This document shows positions 24,886 to 33,186 of a DNA stretch of 34,181 nucleotides, piece by piece; position 1 is the first letter of the stretch; each line of letters begins with the position of its first letter. The notes beneath the pieces were generated by a model, which searched no databases, was not told the DNA's origin, and saw only the letters and a program-made list of their open reading frames with translations. The DNA comes from Gemmatimonadota bacterium (lineage in GTDB: Bacteria > Latescibacterota > UBA2968). Both the position numbers and the translations under genes were made by a program. The DNA lies in contig PBWH01000026.1 of the NCBI GenBank assembly GCA_002727195.1, positions 32,337-66,517 of the forward strand, read 5' to 3'.

Positions 24886-25371
24886 ATGGAGACCAGTCAA
24901 CTTCGCGAGATAATCCGCCGGATACCGATCCTGCAGGGCTTCACGGATGAGCAGATCGAAGGGGTATTATCCGCGTGTTCGGAGCAGGAGTGGCAGAAAG
25001 ACAAGACGGTCTTTCAGGAAGGCGACAAACCGGTCGGGATCTACATCCTGACCAAGGGACTGCTCCAGGTCCAGACGCCAACCGGCGGCGAGATCGCTAC
25101 GATCGGTGAGATGGGTGTCGTTGGCGAAATGGGGGTCCTGACCGGACAACCTCGGGCAGCCAGCGTCCTCGCCCTGCGTGACTCTTCGACCCTGTTTATC
25201 GGCAAGCAGGAACTCTTCGCCCTGATGGATCAGGACAAGGACATGGGATACAAGATCTACCAGAACGTCACGCACATCCTTGCTGACCGTTTGCGCGACA
25301 ACAACATCCTGCTCGAACAGCGGTATCTCGTCCTGGACGACCTAGTTGGCGGAGGTCGCGGCGGGGCGTGA
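24886..25371 (+). CDS. Cyclic nucleotide-binding domain protein
   Basis: This 161-residue cytoplasmic protein is made almost wholly of one CNMP beta-roll (about 20-135): IPILQGFTDEQIEGV, FQEGDKPVGIYILTKGLLQV, then the phosphate-binding cassette GEMGVLTGQPRAASVLA. The Glu and Arg of that cassette, which contact the cyclic phosphate and ribose in CAP/PKA-type domains, are present, so ligand binding is plausible. There is no HTH, kinase or channel domain; a helical tail (ITHILADRLRDNN-like) could mediate dimerisation. The start is the ATG at 24886, with GGAG about 6 nt upstream. Its stop overlaps the rqcH start as GTGA, so the two are translationally coupled, tying a second-messenger sensor to ribosome quality control. 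Confidence 0.88.
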   Translation: METSQLREIIRRIPILQGFTDEQIEGVLSACSEQEWQKDKTVFQEGDKPVGIYILTKGLLQVQTPTGGEIATIGEMGVVGEMGVLTGQPRAASVLALRDSSTLFIGKQELFALMDQDKDMGYKIYQNVTHILADRLRDNNILLEQRYLVLDDLVGGGRGGA

Positions 25372-27071
25372 ACCTCAGCCACCTGACGCTACGTCGCCTG
25401 GTCCTCGACCTGGAACACCTGGTCGGAGCGCGCATACAGGAAGCTTCCCTCCTCAACCCGAACGCCCTTGTGCTCGACATCTCTCGATCGGCCGGCGGCA
25501 CCGTCACGCGTCTGCTGATCTCGGGGTCCCGTACGCAGGGGCGTATCTGTGTCACCGCTGAGTCTTTTCCGTCCCCTCCTGACCGTCCCCCCTGGGTCGC
25601 TCGATACCTCCAGAAAGCTGTGATCCGCTCGCTCGACCTACAGCCGGACGATCGTGTCCTCACGCTCGACCTGGATAAGCAGGATCGCGTCGGAAGTCGC
25701 TATCCCTCCCGTCTCGTGATCGAAATGTTAGGCAGAGACAGCAACGCGGCCCTCGTCGACACCTCAGGCAAGATCCAGGGCGTCCTTCGCGCGCAATCAA
25801 ACGAGCGTCGCCGGCTGCACCCTGGGGCCACTTTCGAACCCGTAAGTCCCCAAGATCGCGTGCTCCCTCGGGATCTGGATCCTCGAGCGTTCCAGCACGC
25901 CTTCTCACTTGCGGAGGAGCCGGCCGAGGCGCTCCTCAAGACATGCGCAGGAATGGACCGCCTGTTGGCCGCGGAAATCGTCCACCGTGCGGATCAGGAA
26001 CGCTCGGACTTGCTCAAGACGGCCCAGCACCTCTACGATAACCCTCCTTTCACCGGGCCCGCCGGCTGTGTCTGTTCTCCCTCGGGACTCCGGACCTCGA
26101 TCGTTCCGTTCCAGCCTACCAACCTGCCCCCCGAGCGATTCGAAGAGGCAACCAGCGTCAGCGAGGCCATCGAGACGGTTTTCGCGGACAGCCTGAAGGG
26201 ACAGGAGAAGGAAGGCAAGCGCAAAGGACTGCGGAAACAACTTATGCGGTCCGTCAAGTCTGCCCGAACCAAGCGGGCCCGGATCGGTGGGGACTTGGAG
26301 AAGGCTCGTAAGGCCGGCGATCTGGAGCGCAAGGGCAGCCTCATCCTGGCGAGTCCGCAGGCCATTCCTCAGGGCGCCTCATCGGTCGAGATACCCGATC
26401 TGTTCAGCGATGACGAAAAACCCGTTCGGATCGAGTTGGACAGCCGACAAACAGCCACGGAAAACGGGCAGGCCTACCTGAGGTGGGCGGCCAAGGCGCG
26501 AAAGTCCGTACCTGTTCTGGAGAGGCGCCTGCAGCAGACCGAGAGAGACGTGGCCAAACTGGAAGGGCTGGTCGAGGAACTCAATCGCGCGACAGATGAG
26601 GCCCAGATCGAGGCACTACGCGCGCAACTCATCGAAGCCGGAGTCATCCGGCCCCAGCTGCAGAAGAAAAGACAGGGAACAAAGGACCCATCGGGTCTTC
26701 ATCCAAGACGATACCGGACTTCGGACGGTTGGGAGGTATGGGTAGGACGAAACGACTCCGAGAACGACCGGATCACCAAGACCGCCCCAAGGAACGCCCT
26801 CTGGTTCCACGCGCACGGATGTCCCGGGTCACACGTGGTCCTGAGGCCGTGGGATCAGCGGGAACCATCCCCGGAAGCCCTTCACGATGCGGCCAGCCTC
26901 GCCGCCTACTGGAGCAAGGCCCGCGGTTCGAAAACCGTGCCCGTGAACTATACGGAAGCGCGATACGTGCAGAAACCCAAGGGAGCCCCGCCCGGTCTCG
27001 TCACGATCCGAAACGAGAAAACGATTTTCGTCAGCCCCAGAGAAATCGCCAAGTGGGAGGAGTCCACCTAG
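25368..27071 (+). CDS. rqcH: NFACT-domain ribosome quality control factor, RqcH homologue
   Basis: This 567-residue cytoplasmic protein has the RqcH/NEMF/Rqc2 architecture: NFACT-N (1-about 190), helix-hairpin and coiled-coil middle (about 270-440, with basic KRKGLRKQLMRSVKSART), and NFACT-R at about 450-560 (WEVWVGRNDSENDRIT, APRNALWFHAHGCPGSHVVL, YVQKPKGAPPGLVTI). D95-R96 in LQPDDRVL correspond to the conserved DR pair of Bacillus RqcH, needed for recruiting tRNA-Ala. In Bacteria RqcH binds stalled 50S subunits and adds C-terminal alanine tails that mark the chain for ClpXP. GTG start overlaps the CNMP gene by 4 nt; its stop overlaps the convergent outer-membrane protein gene by 4 nt. Older annotations call such proteins fibronectin-binding. 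Confidence 0.92.
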   Translation: MNLSHLTLRRLVLDLEHLVGARIQEASLLNPNALVLDISRSAGGTVTRLLISGSRTQGRICVTAESFPSPPDRPPWVARYLQKAVIRSLDLQPDDRVLTLDLDKQDRVGSRYPSRLVIEMLGRDSNAALVDTSGKIQGVLRAQSNERRRLHPGATFEPVSPQDRVLPRDLDPRAFQHAFSLAEEPAEALLKTCAGMDRLLAAEIVHRADQERSDLLKTAQHLYDNPPFTGPAGCVCSPSGLRTSIVPFQPTNLPPERFEEATSVSEAIETVFADSLKGQEKEGKRKGLRKQLMRSVKSARTKRARIGGDLEKARKAGDLERKGSLILASPQAIPQGASSVEIPDLFSDDEKPVRIELDSRQTATENGQAYLRWAAKARKSVPVLERRLQQTERDVAKLEGLVEELNRATDEAQIEALRAQLIEAGVIRPQLQKKRQGTKDPSGLHPRRYRTSDGWEVWVGRNDSENDRITKTAPRNALWFHAHGCPGSHVVLRPWDQREPSPEALHDAASLAAYWSKARGSKTVPVNYTEARYVQKPKGAPPGLVTIRNEKTIFVSPREIAKWEEST

Positions 27072-27805
27072 CGGAGCCACTCCACCCGGATCGTCTTCGG
27101 GGTCTGCACCGCCGGATTATTATCCAGGATATCGCGGAGGTCGAACCGAACTGCCAGTTGCCGGGTCACCCAGACCCGGATCCCCGTGTTCAGGTAGCCT
27201 CGTCCGCGCCCCACGGCACTTCCCCTGTCGTCGTTGAAGGCGAAGTGATACTCACCCACGATCGCCACCCGCCTGCCAATCTCCCAATCCGAGCCAACAA
27301 AACCCGTCAGGGTATCGTCTCCGTCTCCATCTTCGAGACTCCGGTTCAGGCCGAAATGAACGCCGCTCTCCCCCATCGTGTGGCGATAGTTACGACTGAA
27401 CACCACATACACTCCGAGCGACTTAGTCATGTACCGTTCGAGCGTCCCATCGTAGGGACCATAGCCCTGCGTGCGGAAACCAATCGTGAACGCCGGCCTA
27501 GAAAACGTCTCTCCAAGCAACCGCAACTTGACAGATAGACCCGGATCGGGATTCCAGTCGGTATCACCTTCACCGACGAGTTGATACCCACCGAAGGATG
27601 CTCCCACAAAAAACCGATTCCAGAAGCCAAACCCATATCCTACGATCAGGCCTCGGCCGCTCGACCCGGTGACTTCGAGTATCTGTGCATGATGTTCAGG
27701 AATCCCTGCGGTTGGCGCCTCAACCAGCCAACGGGGCTCTGCCGCCTCAGTTGAGCCCACTGCGCTGAGCGCCAGCCACGCAGCGAGGATGAATCGCCTA
27801 CTCAT
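27068..27805 (-). CDS. Outer-membrane beta-barrel protein, YjbH-like
   Basis: This 245-residue exported protein has a signal peptide at 1-22 (RFILAAWLALSAVGSTEAA). The rest is a run of amphipathic strands with alternate aromatic/Gly residues (GLIVGYGFGFWNRFFVGASF, PAFTIGFRTQGYG, KSLGVYVVFSRNY, GVHFGLNRSLED, VAIVGEYHFAF, YLNTGIRVWVTRQLAVRFDL), typical of a small barrel. It resembles YjbH-type barrels in exopolysaccharide loci, but I cannot confirm the family. The frame is open to 28057; the start at 27805 is chosen because it begins with the signal peptide, has GGAAG about 5 nt upstream, and overlaps tsaE by 8 nt. It closes the PorX/TsaE operon. Confidence 0.82.
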   Translation of the reverse strand: MSRRFILAAWLALSAVGSTEAAEPRWLVEAPTAGIPEHHAQILEVTGSSGRGLIVGYGFGFWNRFFVGASFGGYQLVGEGDTDWNPDPGLSVKLRLLGETFSRPAFTIGFRTQGYGPYDGTLERYMTKSLGVYVVFSRNYRHTMGESGVHFGLNRSLEDGDGDDTLTGFVGSDWEIGRRVAIVGEYHFAFNDDRGSAVGRGRGYLNTGIRVWVTRQLAVRFDLRDILDNNPAVQTPKTIRVEWLR

Positions 27806-28256
27806 TGGCTTCCAGGTTTCCCCAATCGACGTCGAACCTTCGTGTCGTTTCTCCCTTATGCTCGATTCGAATCGACGTGTGATTCGGGGGAAGCAGGTCC
27901 CCTGCCATGTCCGCCCACTCCACGAGACAGATCCCATCGCCATAGAAATAATCGTCGCTGCCCAGGTCGAGGAGGTCTTCTTCGCCGGCCAGCCGATACA
28001 GATCGAAGTGGTAGACCGGGAGGCTCGAACCATCCGGTCGTCGACCGGCGTACTCATTGATAAGGATAAAGGTCGGACTGGTTACGGGGCCGGCAATACC
28101 AAGCGACGCGCAGACCGATTGCACGAGACAGGTCTTCCCGCTCCCCAGATCCCCGATCAGGCCCACCACAGTTCCCGATGTGAGCCGTTCAGCAAGCTGT
28201 TGGCCGAAGGCCTGGGTCTCTTCGGGCGATTCGGTGATAAACGACGTCTCGGTCAT
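27798..28256 (-). CDS. tsaE: tRNA threonylcarbamoyladenosine biosynthesis ATPase TsaE
   Basis: This 152-residue P-loop protein is the bacterial ATPase partner of TsaB-TsaD in making t6A37 on ANN-decoding tRNAs. The hallmarks are complete: GDLGSGKT Walker A (35-42), SPTFILINEY, HFDLYRL and LVEWAD. The size is that of the family. The ATG lies 9 nt after the porX stop and its own end overlaps the outer-membrane gene by 8 nt, so it sits inside a regulatory operon rather than with tsaB or tsaD, as is common for this gene. Confidence 0.95.
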   Translation of the reverse strand: MTETSFITESPEETQAFGQQLAERLTSGTVVGLIGDLGSGKTCLVQSVCASLGIAGPVTSPTFILINEYAGRRPDGSSLPVYHFDLYRLAGEEDLLDLGSDDYFYGDGICLVEWADMAGDLLPPNHTSIRIEHKGETTRRFDVDWGNLEANE

Positions 28257-28265
28257 CGAACGGAT

Positions 28266-29843
28266 TTACTTGCCTTCCATCACGGCGACGGGCAGGATCA
28301 TCTCTTCGAGCGAGATGCCACCGTGCTGAAAACTGTTCGCGTACTGCCGTTGATACTCGTTGAAGCGGTTCGGATACACGAAATAGAAATCCTCTTTCGC
28401 GAAGATGAAGTTCGTCCCCACCCCGATGGTCGGTAGCCCGAAATGATCCGGATCCTTCAGGTGGACGGACGACTTCGGGTCGCTCCCGAGGCTCTTCCCG
28501 AACTTATATCGTAGGTTCGTCGACGTATCACGATCCCCGTACGCCACGGTCGCGTGAGCCCCCAGTACACAGCCGTGATCCGTCGTCAACACGACGACCG
28601 AATCCGTCTGTGCCAGCTTGCGCAGCATCTCCAACAGCGAGGAGTGCGCGAACCACGAACGGGTCAGCGACCGGAAGGCGGACTCGTCCGGCGCCATCTC
28701 CTTGAGGATCTCCGACTCCGATCGACCGTGGGTCAACATGTCGAGGAAATTGTAGACCACGGACATCAGTGGGAAGGCGCGATACGAGTGCACCTTCTTC
28801 ACCATGTGGTTCCCCTCAGCGATATCCAGGACCTTCACATACCGGGTATCCATCCGCAGCGTCGGGTCGATCTCTGCCAGCTGACGGTCGAGCAACTGAT
28901 GCTCGTGCCGGTTCCGGCTTCCTTCGTCGTCACGGGCAGACTTCCATTCGTCCGGGTAGAGCTTGGCGACATCGCAGGGAAACAGGCCGCTGAAGATGCC
29001 GTTCCGCGAGTAGGGAGTCGCCGTGGGCAGGATCGAGTAGTGATACTGCTGCTGGATGTTGAAGTGTTCGGACAACAGCGGCTGAATCGCCATCCAGTGG
29101 TCGAGCCGCATACAGTCGACCACGACAAAGAATACCTGTCTTCCCTCGAGCAGAGGGGGGGCCACAAACTCGTTCACGATATCCACCGACAACAGTGGCG
29201 AGTCTTCCTCGTCCTGGATCCAACGCTCGTAGTGCTGCTCGACAAACTTCCCGAACTCACGGTTGCACGACCGACGCAGATCGCCGTGCGTGCGCATCAA
29301 GCCGGGATCGTGGAACTGGTCCAACTGCAGGTCCCATTCCGAACACCGAACGTGGATGTCGATCCAGTCCTGCCACGACGTCGCCGTCGACACCTGCTCC
29401 TGCAGACGGTTGGACGCGACGACATAATCCTGCCCCATCCGGTCCTTCATCAACTGCCGGGCATCCAGCAGTTTCTTGCACGCCAGCAGGATCTGGCTAG
29501 GGTTGACCGGCTTGGTCAGGTAGTCGTCGATCCGGTGGCCGAGCGCCTGTTCCATCACACGCTCTTCCTCGTTCTTCGTAATCATGATCACGGGAATGTG
29601 CGGATTGATGTCTTTGATGGCCTGAAGCGTTGTCAGCCCGTCCTTCCCCGGCATCATCTCGTCCAGCAGGACGACATCCGGCGCCTGCTTCTTGACCGCG
29701 GCGATCGCGTCGTCCCCGTTCGTCACGGGAGCGACATCATACCCGCGCCCTTTGAGGAAAATGATGTGGGAGCGTAAGAGTTCGATCTCATCATCTGCCC
29801 ACAGAATCTGTTTTTGGTCTGTTTCTTCGGTCGTGGTTCCCAT
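28266..29843 (-). CDS. porX: PorX-type response regulator with PglZ (alkaline phosphatase-like) effector domain
   Basis: This 525-residue cytoplasmic protein has a receiver domain at 10-125: acidic pair D17-D18, phospho-Asp D61 in LLDEMMPGKDG, and K111 in the TKP motif. A helical linker follows, then a PglZ domain to the C-terminus. PglZ metal/catalytic elements seen are D243 in VVVDCMRLDHW, T274 in PTATPYSRNGIF (near the position of the catalytic Thr in Porphyromonas PorX), TTDHGCVLG, and the final H in FQHGGISLEEMILP. In Bacteroidota PorX controls type IX secretion and cleaves oligonucleotide signals. No T9SS gene is visible here. The start has GGAG about 6 nt upstream. The adjacent histidine kinase is the likely phosphodonor. 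Confidence 0.93.
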   Translation of the reverse strand: MGTTTEETDQKQILWADDEIELLRSHIIFLKGRGYDVAPVTNGDDAIAAVKKQAPDVVLLDEMMPGKDGLTTLQAIKDINPHIPVIMITKNEEERVMEQALGHRIDDYLTKPVNPSQILLACKKLLDARQLMKDRMGQDYVVASNRLQEQVSTATSWQDWIDIHVRCSEWDLQLDQFHDPGLMRTHGDLRRSCNREFGKFVEQHYERWIQDEEDSPLLSVDIVNEFVAPPLLEGRQVFFVVVDCMRLDHWMAIQPLLSEHFNIQQQYHYSILPTATPYSRNGIFSGLFPCDVAKLYPDEWKSARDDEGSRNRHEHQLLDRQLAEIDPTLRMDTRYVKVLDIAEGNHMVKKVHSYRAFPLMSVVYNFLDMLTHGRSESEILKEMAPDESAFRSLTRSWFAHSSLLEMLRKLAQTDSVVVLTTDHGCVLGAHATVAYGDRDTSTNLRYKFGKSLGSDPKSSVHLKDPDHFGLPTIGVGTNFIFAKEDFYFVYPNRFNEYQRQYANSFQHGGISLEEMILPVAVMEGK

Positions 29844-29870
29844 AGCTACTCCATAACACCGAGCACCCGA

Positions 29871-29963
29871 TCAACCCAAGTAGCGTCGGCTATGTCCGAA
29901 GCGTATCGAGGGGCCGCCCAGAGGATTTGTTTTTTTGTCAGTTTCTACTGTGGCAGTTTCCAT
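29871..29963 (-). pseudogene. Vestigial copy of the porX 5' end (30-codon leader ORF)
   Basis: A 30-codon ORF starting METATVETDKKTNPLGG lies between the kinase stop and porX, in the same direction. PorX itself starts MGTTTEETDQKQILWADDE. Deleting one A from the A7 run in the leader turns its continuation into DKKQILWA, matching PorX; the DNA around this junction is about 80% identical by eye. After ILWA the similarity ends. It has its own ATG, with a G-rich stretch that is also half of a CCCCC-TTGC-GGGGG hairpin (29974-29987) about 11-20 nt upstream. It is either a relic of a partial tandem duplication or a leader peptide. Confidence 0.65.
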
Positions 29964-29989
29964 GTCTATTCTACCCCCTTGCGGGGGAT

Positions 29990-31330
29990 CTACCGGATCG
30001 GCAATGAGATCAGGAAGGTCGTGCCCCGGTTCGGCGCACTGTGAGCGACCTCGATCTTGCCCTTGTGATATTCTTCGATAATTCGCTTTACAAATGATAA
30101 TCCGAGACCCCACCCACGTTTCTTGGTGCTGTATCCAGGCAGGAAGACCTGCTTGACCGCGTTCGGGGCAATCCCCTTCCCGTTGTCCTCGACGAGGACG
30201 TCCACCCATTCCCCTTCTTCCCGGACCTTTGTCGACACGTGGATCTGGCCGGCAGGCCGTCCCTCCAACGCATCGGCGGCATTCTTGAACAAATTCTCGA
30301 ATGCCCAGCCCAGTAACTCGCGGTTCATCGGAACCGGAGGCATCGCTCCCGGAGCATACTCCAGGCTGACCTCGCTCGGCAGCCGGTTCCGCAGGTAGTT
30401 CGCGGTCTCGGAGATCACCTCGCCCAGGCGACCGACCCGGAGCTCCGGTGTCGACCCGATCTGGCTGAAGCGTGAGGCGATCTTGGTCAGCCGGCTCGTG
30501 TCGTGTTCCATCTCCAGAACAATCTGCGTCAGCCGCTCTTCCTGCTCCTCCGGTCGAGAGTCCCCGACCATATCGATCTCACCCTTGAGGAGTTCATTCC
30601 ACCCGGCCAGCGAGGAAAGAGGCGTACCGAGCTGGTGAGCGGTCTCCCGCGCCATACCGACCCAGATCGACCGTTGCTCGCTGTTCTTGATGTGCCGGAA
30701 CCCGCCATACCCGATCCCGACGAAAAGGCCTGTCGCCAGAAGCGCCACAACCGGGAGCCACGACAACCGGTCCAGGAGAGTCGAGTCCCCATAGTGGAGG
30801 ACCAGATCGCCGATATAGGGCATCTCCATCGGCAACGGCGGATTCGCCAGGTCCAGCGTCCTCACGACGTCGCGGACCTGCTGGATTGCTTCCGGCGAAC
30901 GGAGTTCAGGAGCGATCCCGATGTTCTTCCAGACCTGAGGCGTCCCGTCACCATCCGTAATGACAACCGGGAAATCACTCTGCTGGATCGTCCGAAAAAT
31001 AATCTGGATATCACTGTCCGACTCGGCCACCACGACCGTGTCGAGCATCGCGAGCTTGTAAGAGAAGGCGTATAACTCGATCATGTGCCGGGCCATCTGG
31101 CGGGCCGGCTGAACCACGAAAATCTGCGTATAGACCATGAACGCCAGAATCAGGATCGACGCGGACAGAAAGAAGTACGCGCCGAATCTTTGGCTGTTTG
31201 AAATGACCACACGCCGGATATGGCCCCAGGTTCGTGACCACCCGGACGCCTCGAACGTATCGCGCGGGGTGCTGGCCCCGAGCCGTTCCGTTATCGCCAC
31301 GGATTGTCCCGTCTGTCGTGAGTCCGCCAT
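29990..31330 (-). CDS. Membrane sensor histidine kinase (probable partner of PorX)
   Basis: This 446-residue inner-membrane kinase has membrane spans at about 50-69 and 190-210, enclosing a periplasmic or extracytoplasmic sensor of about 120 residues (VITDGDGTPQVWKNI). The H-box is ARETAHQLGTPLSSL with H232, the variant found in kinases of FCB-group bacteria. The N-box is FENLFKNAADAL, G1 is VEDNGKGI, and G2 is RGWGLGLSFVKRI. There is no long HAMP; the second span runs almost directly into the H-box. It lies upstream of porX in the same operon, though 146 nt apart because of the vestigial porX leader. It is the obvious candidate kinase for PorX, but genome-wide partners cannot be excluded. 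Confidence 0.9.
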   Translation of the reverse strand: MADSRQTGQSVAITERLGASTPRDTFEASGWSRTWGHIRRVVISNSQRFGAYFFLSASILILAFMVYTQIFVVQPARQMARHMIELYAFSYKLAMLDTVVVAESDSDIQIIFRTIQQSDFPVVITDGDGTPQVWKNIGIAPELRSPEAIQQVRDVVRTLDLANPPLPMEMPYIGDLVLHYGDSTLLDRLSWLPVVALLATGLFVGIGYGGFRHIKNSEQRSIWVGMARETAHQLGTPLSSLAGWNELLKGEIDMVGDSRPEEQEERLTQIVLEMEHDTSRLTKIASRFSQIGSTPELRVGRLGEVISETANYLRNRLPSEVSLEYAPGAMPPVPMNRELLGWAFENLFKNAADALEGRPAGQIHVSTKVREEGEWVDVLVEDNGKGIAPNAVKQVFLPGYSTKKRGWGLGLSFVKRIIEEYHKGKIEVAHSAPNRGTTFLISLPIR

Positions 31331-31373
31331 CGGTCTGTATACCCCGAAGGCGCGGAAAAGTTGCGTTGTCGTA

Positions 31374-32336
31374 TCATGCAGTCGTCTCTTTGCTCAGAGC
31401 GTCCGCCAGATCCTTCTCGGCCGCCGAAGTGATAAGTACAACCGCCCCGATCGCTACTGCGAACCAGAGCGTGCACACTCTGATCACGAATGTCGCCGCC
31501 ACCGCATCCGCGAGGGGAAGTCCTTCAAGTGTCAGCAGACCGGTCATGCTGCCCTCGGTCGTTCCGATTCCGCCGGGCAGGAGGGTCAATGCCCCGAAGA
31601 TCGTAGCAAAGGCGTATATAAATGCAGCCGATGCGACGTCAACCGTCGCCCCGAATCCAAGCAGTATGTAGTAAAGCCCCAGGCACTCGGCCAGCCAAGC
31701 AGCGACGCCGATCGCAAGCCCCTGAATCAGCATCCCAGGCGCGAGCAGCAACCGAGCGTTCTGGTATGCATCCCGGGCGGGCTCGACCAGGCGGTGCAGG
31801 AGAGGAAGTCCGTCCAGCAGACGTAGAATGGCGGGTATTGCACCCGGGACAAAAATGACCAGAAAGATGCTGACCGTACCCGCGCCGGCCAGCGCGAGCG
31901 TCCACGCCCCTTCCTTGTGCGAATAGATCCCGAACATACTGAGCAAGAGCAGCGACACGAAATCGGTCAGTCGTTCCGCGAATACCGCCGACACGCCCAA
32001 CCCGATGGGTGCACCCGAGGACTTCCGTACCAGATACGCCTTGAGGAGTTCGCCAGCCTTGCCGGGCGTTACAGACAGCGCAAGACCTGAAAGGAAGATC
32101 CTTAGGCTGTCTCGAAGCTGGACCGGCGCGCCGAGCCGCCGCAGATAGAGGTGCCACCGCCAGAACCGCACGATATAGTTGAAGGCAGCCAGAATGAGCG
32201 CCGCCGCCCCTGCCTGCCAGGCGAACCGTTTGAACGCGTCGATCAGAAGCCCCGAGTCGAGATAGACACTGAACCCCAGGAAAACGGCCGCTCCCAGGCC
32301 GATCGACACATACAGCTTTCGCAACACCGACCTCAA
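31374..32336 (-). CDS. Lysylphosphatidylglycerol synthase TM-region/YbhN-like flippase-family membrane protein
   Basis: This 320-residue polytopic inner-membrane protein has about eight spans and matches the UPF0104/LPG_synthase_TM family: FWRWHLYLRRLG, the signature LSVTPGKAGELLKAYLVRK, ERLTDFVSLLLLS and LTLLPGGIGTTEGSMTG. Proteins of this family are lipid-linked transporters or lack a proven role; there is no C-terminal aminoacyl-transferase domain, so it does not make lysyl-PG. I chose TTG at 32336, which has GAGGGGG 7 nt upstream; an ATG at 32399 has no ribosome-binding site. It is the first gene of the kinase-PorX-TsaE group, with 43 nt to the kinase gene. Confidence 0.85.
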   Translation of the reverse strand: MRSVLRKLYVSIGLGAAVFLGFSVYLDSGLLIDAFKRFAWQAGAAALILAAFNYIVRFWRWHLYLRRLGAPVQLRDSLRIFLSGLALSVTPGKAGELLKAYLVRKSSGAPIGLGVSAVFAERLTDFVSLLLLSMFGIYSHKEGAWTLALAGAGTVSIFLVIFVPGAIPAILRLLDGLPLLHRLVEPARDAYQNARLLLAPGMLIQGLAIGVAAWLAECLGLYYILLGFGATVDVASAAFIYAFATIFGALTLLPGGIGTTEGSMTGLLTLEGLPLADAVAATFVIRVCTLWFAVAIGAVVLITSAAEKDLADALSKETTA

Positions 32337-32427
32337 CTCACATCCCCCTCGACCATGCGCCCCTTCCTGTTGATTCAACACAACCTGATCGTCCGGCATC
32401 TGAACATAGACGGGTCATCTTTGGATA

Positions 32428-32443
32428 TTACGAATTGTCGTAA
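32428..32443. promoter_or_regulatory. Perfect inverted repeat in the flippase/cvpA divergent region
   Basis: TTACGA (32428-32433), ATTG, TCGTAA (32438-32443). It sits in the 223-bp divergent region between the flippase-like gene and cvpA and has the form of a dimeric repressor site. The regulator is unknown. No further feature is seen in this region. Confidence 0.45.
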
Positions 32444-32559
32444 CGCCAGACGATGAAATTCCCACGTTGCTCGAACACACTGATTTCGAGCCAAAATCGG
32501 GACCTTTGCCTATATTTCCTCTGTTTTGCGACCTTTAACACCGAACGCGGTAGCCTCTC

Positions 32560-33186
32560 GTGAATGCGCTTGATATCGTTTTGATCATCCTGCTGGCCTG
32601 GTCAACTTATAAGGGTTGGCGTACCGGCCTGCTCCAGGCTCTCCTGAGTCTCGCCGGCCTTGTGCTCGCCTATGTCCTCGCGCTGGCCTACGGACAGGCC
32701 ATTGGGCAGAGTTTACTCGGCGACGACAGCACCCTATACGGGATCCTGGGAATCATCCTCGTATTCTTCGGGACCATCCTGGTCGTACATTTCGCTGCCC
32801 GTTTTGCTAAAGCCTTCCTGCACGCAACCCCGCTGGGCACCTTCGACGCGGCAGGAGGCGGCGTGCTGGGTCTGGCCCAAGGGGTACTCGCCTTCGGCCT
32901 GCTGATCGTGCTAGCTTACAGCTACCCCCTTCACAGCAAGATCCCAGAACAGATCGAAGGTTCCGTCATCGCAGGTCCCGTGCAGTCCGGGGCACTAACA
33001 CTCGTGGACGGGATCAAGGCCATCCTGCCCGACGTAAAGGCCGCGCTCGAGAAGCTCGACATCCGCAGCTCAGACAATCCCCCGCCCGTTGTGGAAACGC
33101 TCCAGACTGGAGCGGACGAAGTCCGGCAGAAGCTGGAGGGTGTTGTCGAAGAATCCAGGAAGCGCTTGAAAGAAGTGACTCCGTGA
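32560..33186 (+). CDS. cvpA: CvpA family membrane protein
   Basis: This 208-residue inner-membrane protein has four spans in the first 125 residues (IVLIILLAWSTYKGWRTGLL, LAGLVLAYVLALAYG, YGILGIILVFFGTILVV, VLGLAQGVLAFGLLIVLAYS) and a charged cytoplasmic tail. The GWRTGLL and TFDAAGGGVLGLAQG segments are CvpA family marks. CvpA is linked to colicin V production and bile/stress resistance in enterobacteria; its molecular role is unclear. The GTG start at 32560 has only a weak ribosome-binding site. Its stop overlaps the mutS2 start (GTGA). A cvpA-mutS2 pairing is frequent in bacteria. Confidence 0.9.
   Translation: MNALDIVLIILLAWSTYKGWRTGLLQALLSLAGLVLAYVLALAYGQAIGQSLLGDDSTLYGILGIILVFFGTILVVHFAARFAKAFLHATPLGTFDAAGGGVLGLAQGVLAFGLLIVLAYSYPLHSKIPEQIEGSVIAGPVQSGALTLVDGIKAILPDVKAALEKLDIRSSDNPPPVVETLQTGADEVRQKLEGVVEESRKRLKEVTP

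Noticed and set aside
27806..28057. Upstream extension of the outer-membrane protein frame
   Set aside because: It is antisense-free but overlaps tsaE in another frame, lacks a signal peptide at its start and has Ser/Arg/Thr-rich shadow composition.
28554..29777. Long plus-strand open frame of 407 codons
   Set aside because: It is the antisense shadow of porX, His/Arg/Val-rich with no recognisable domain.
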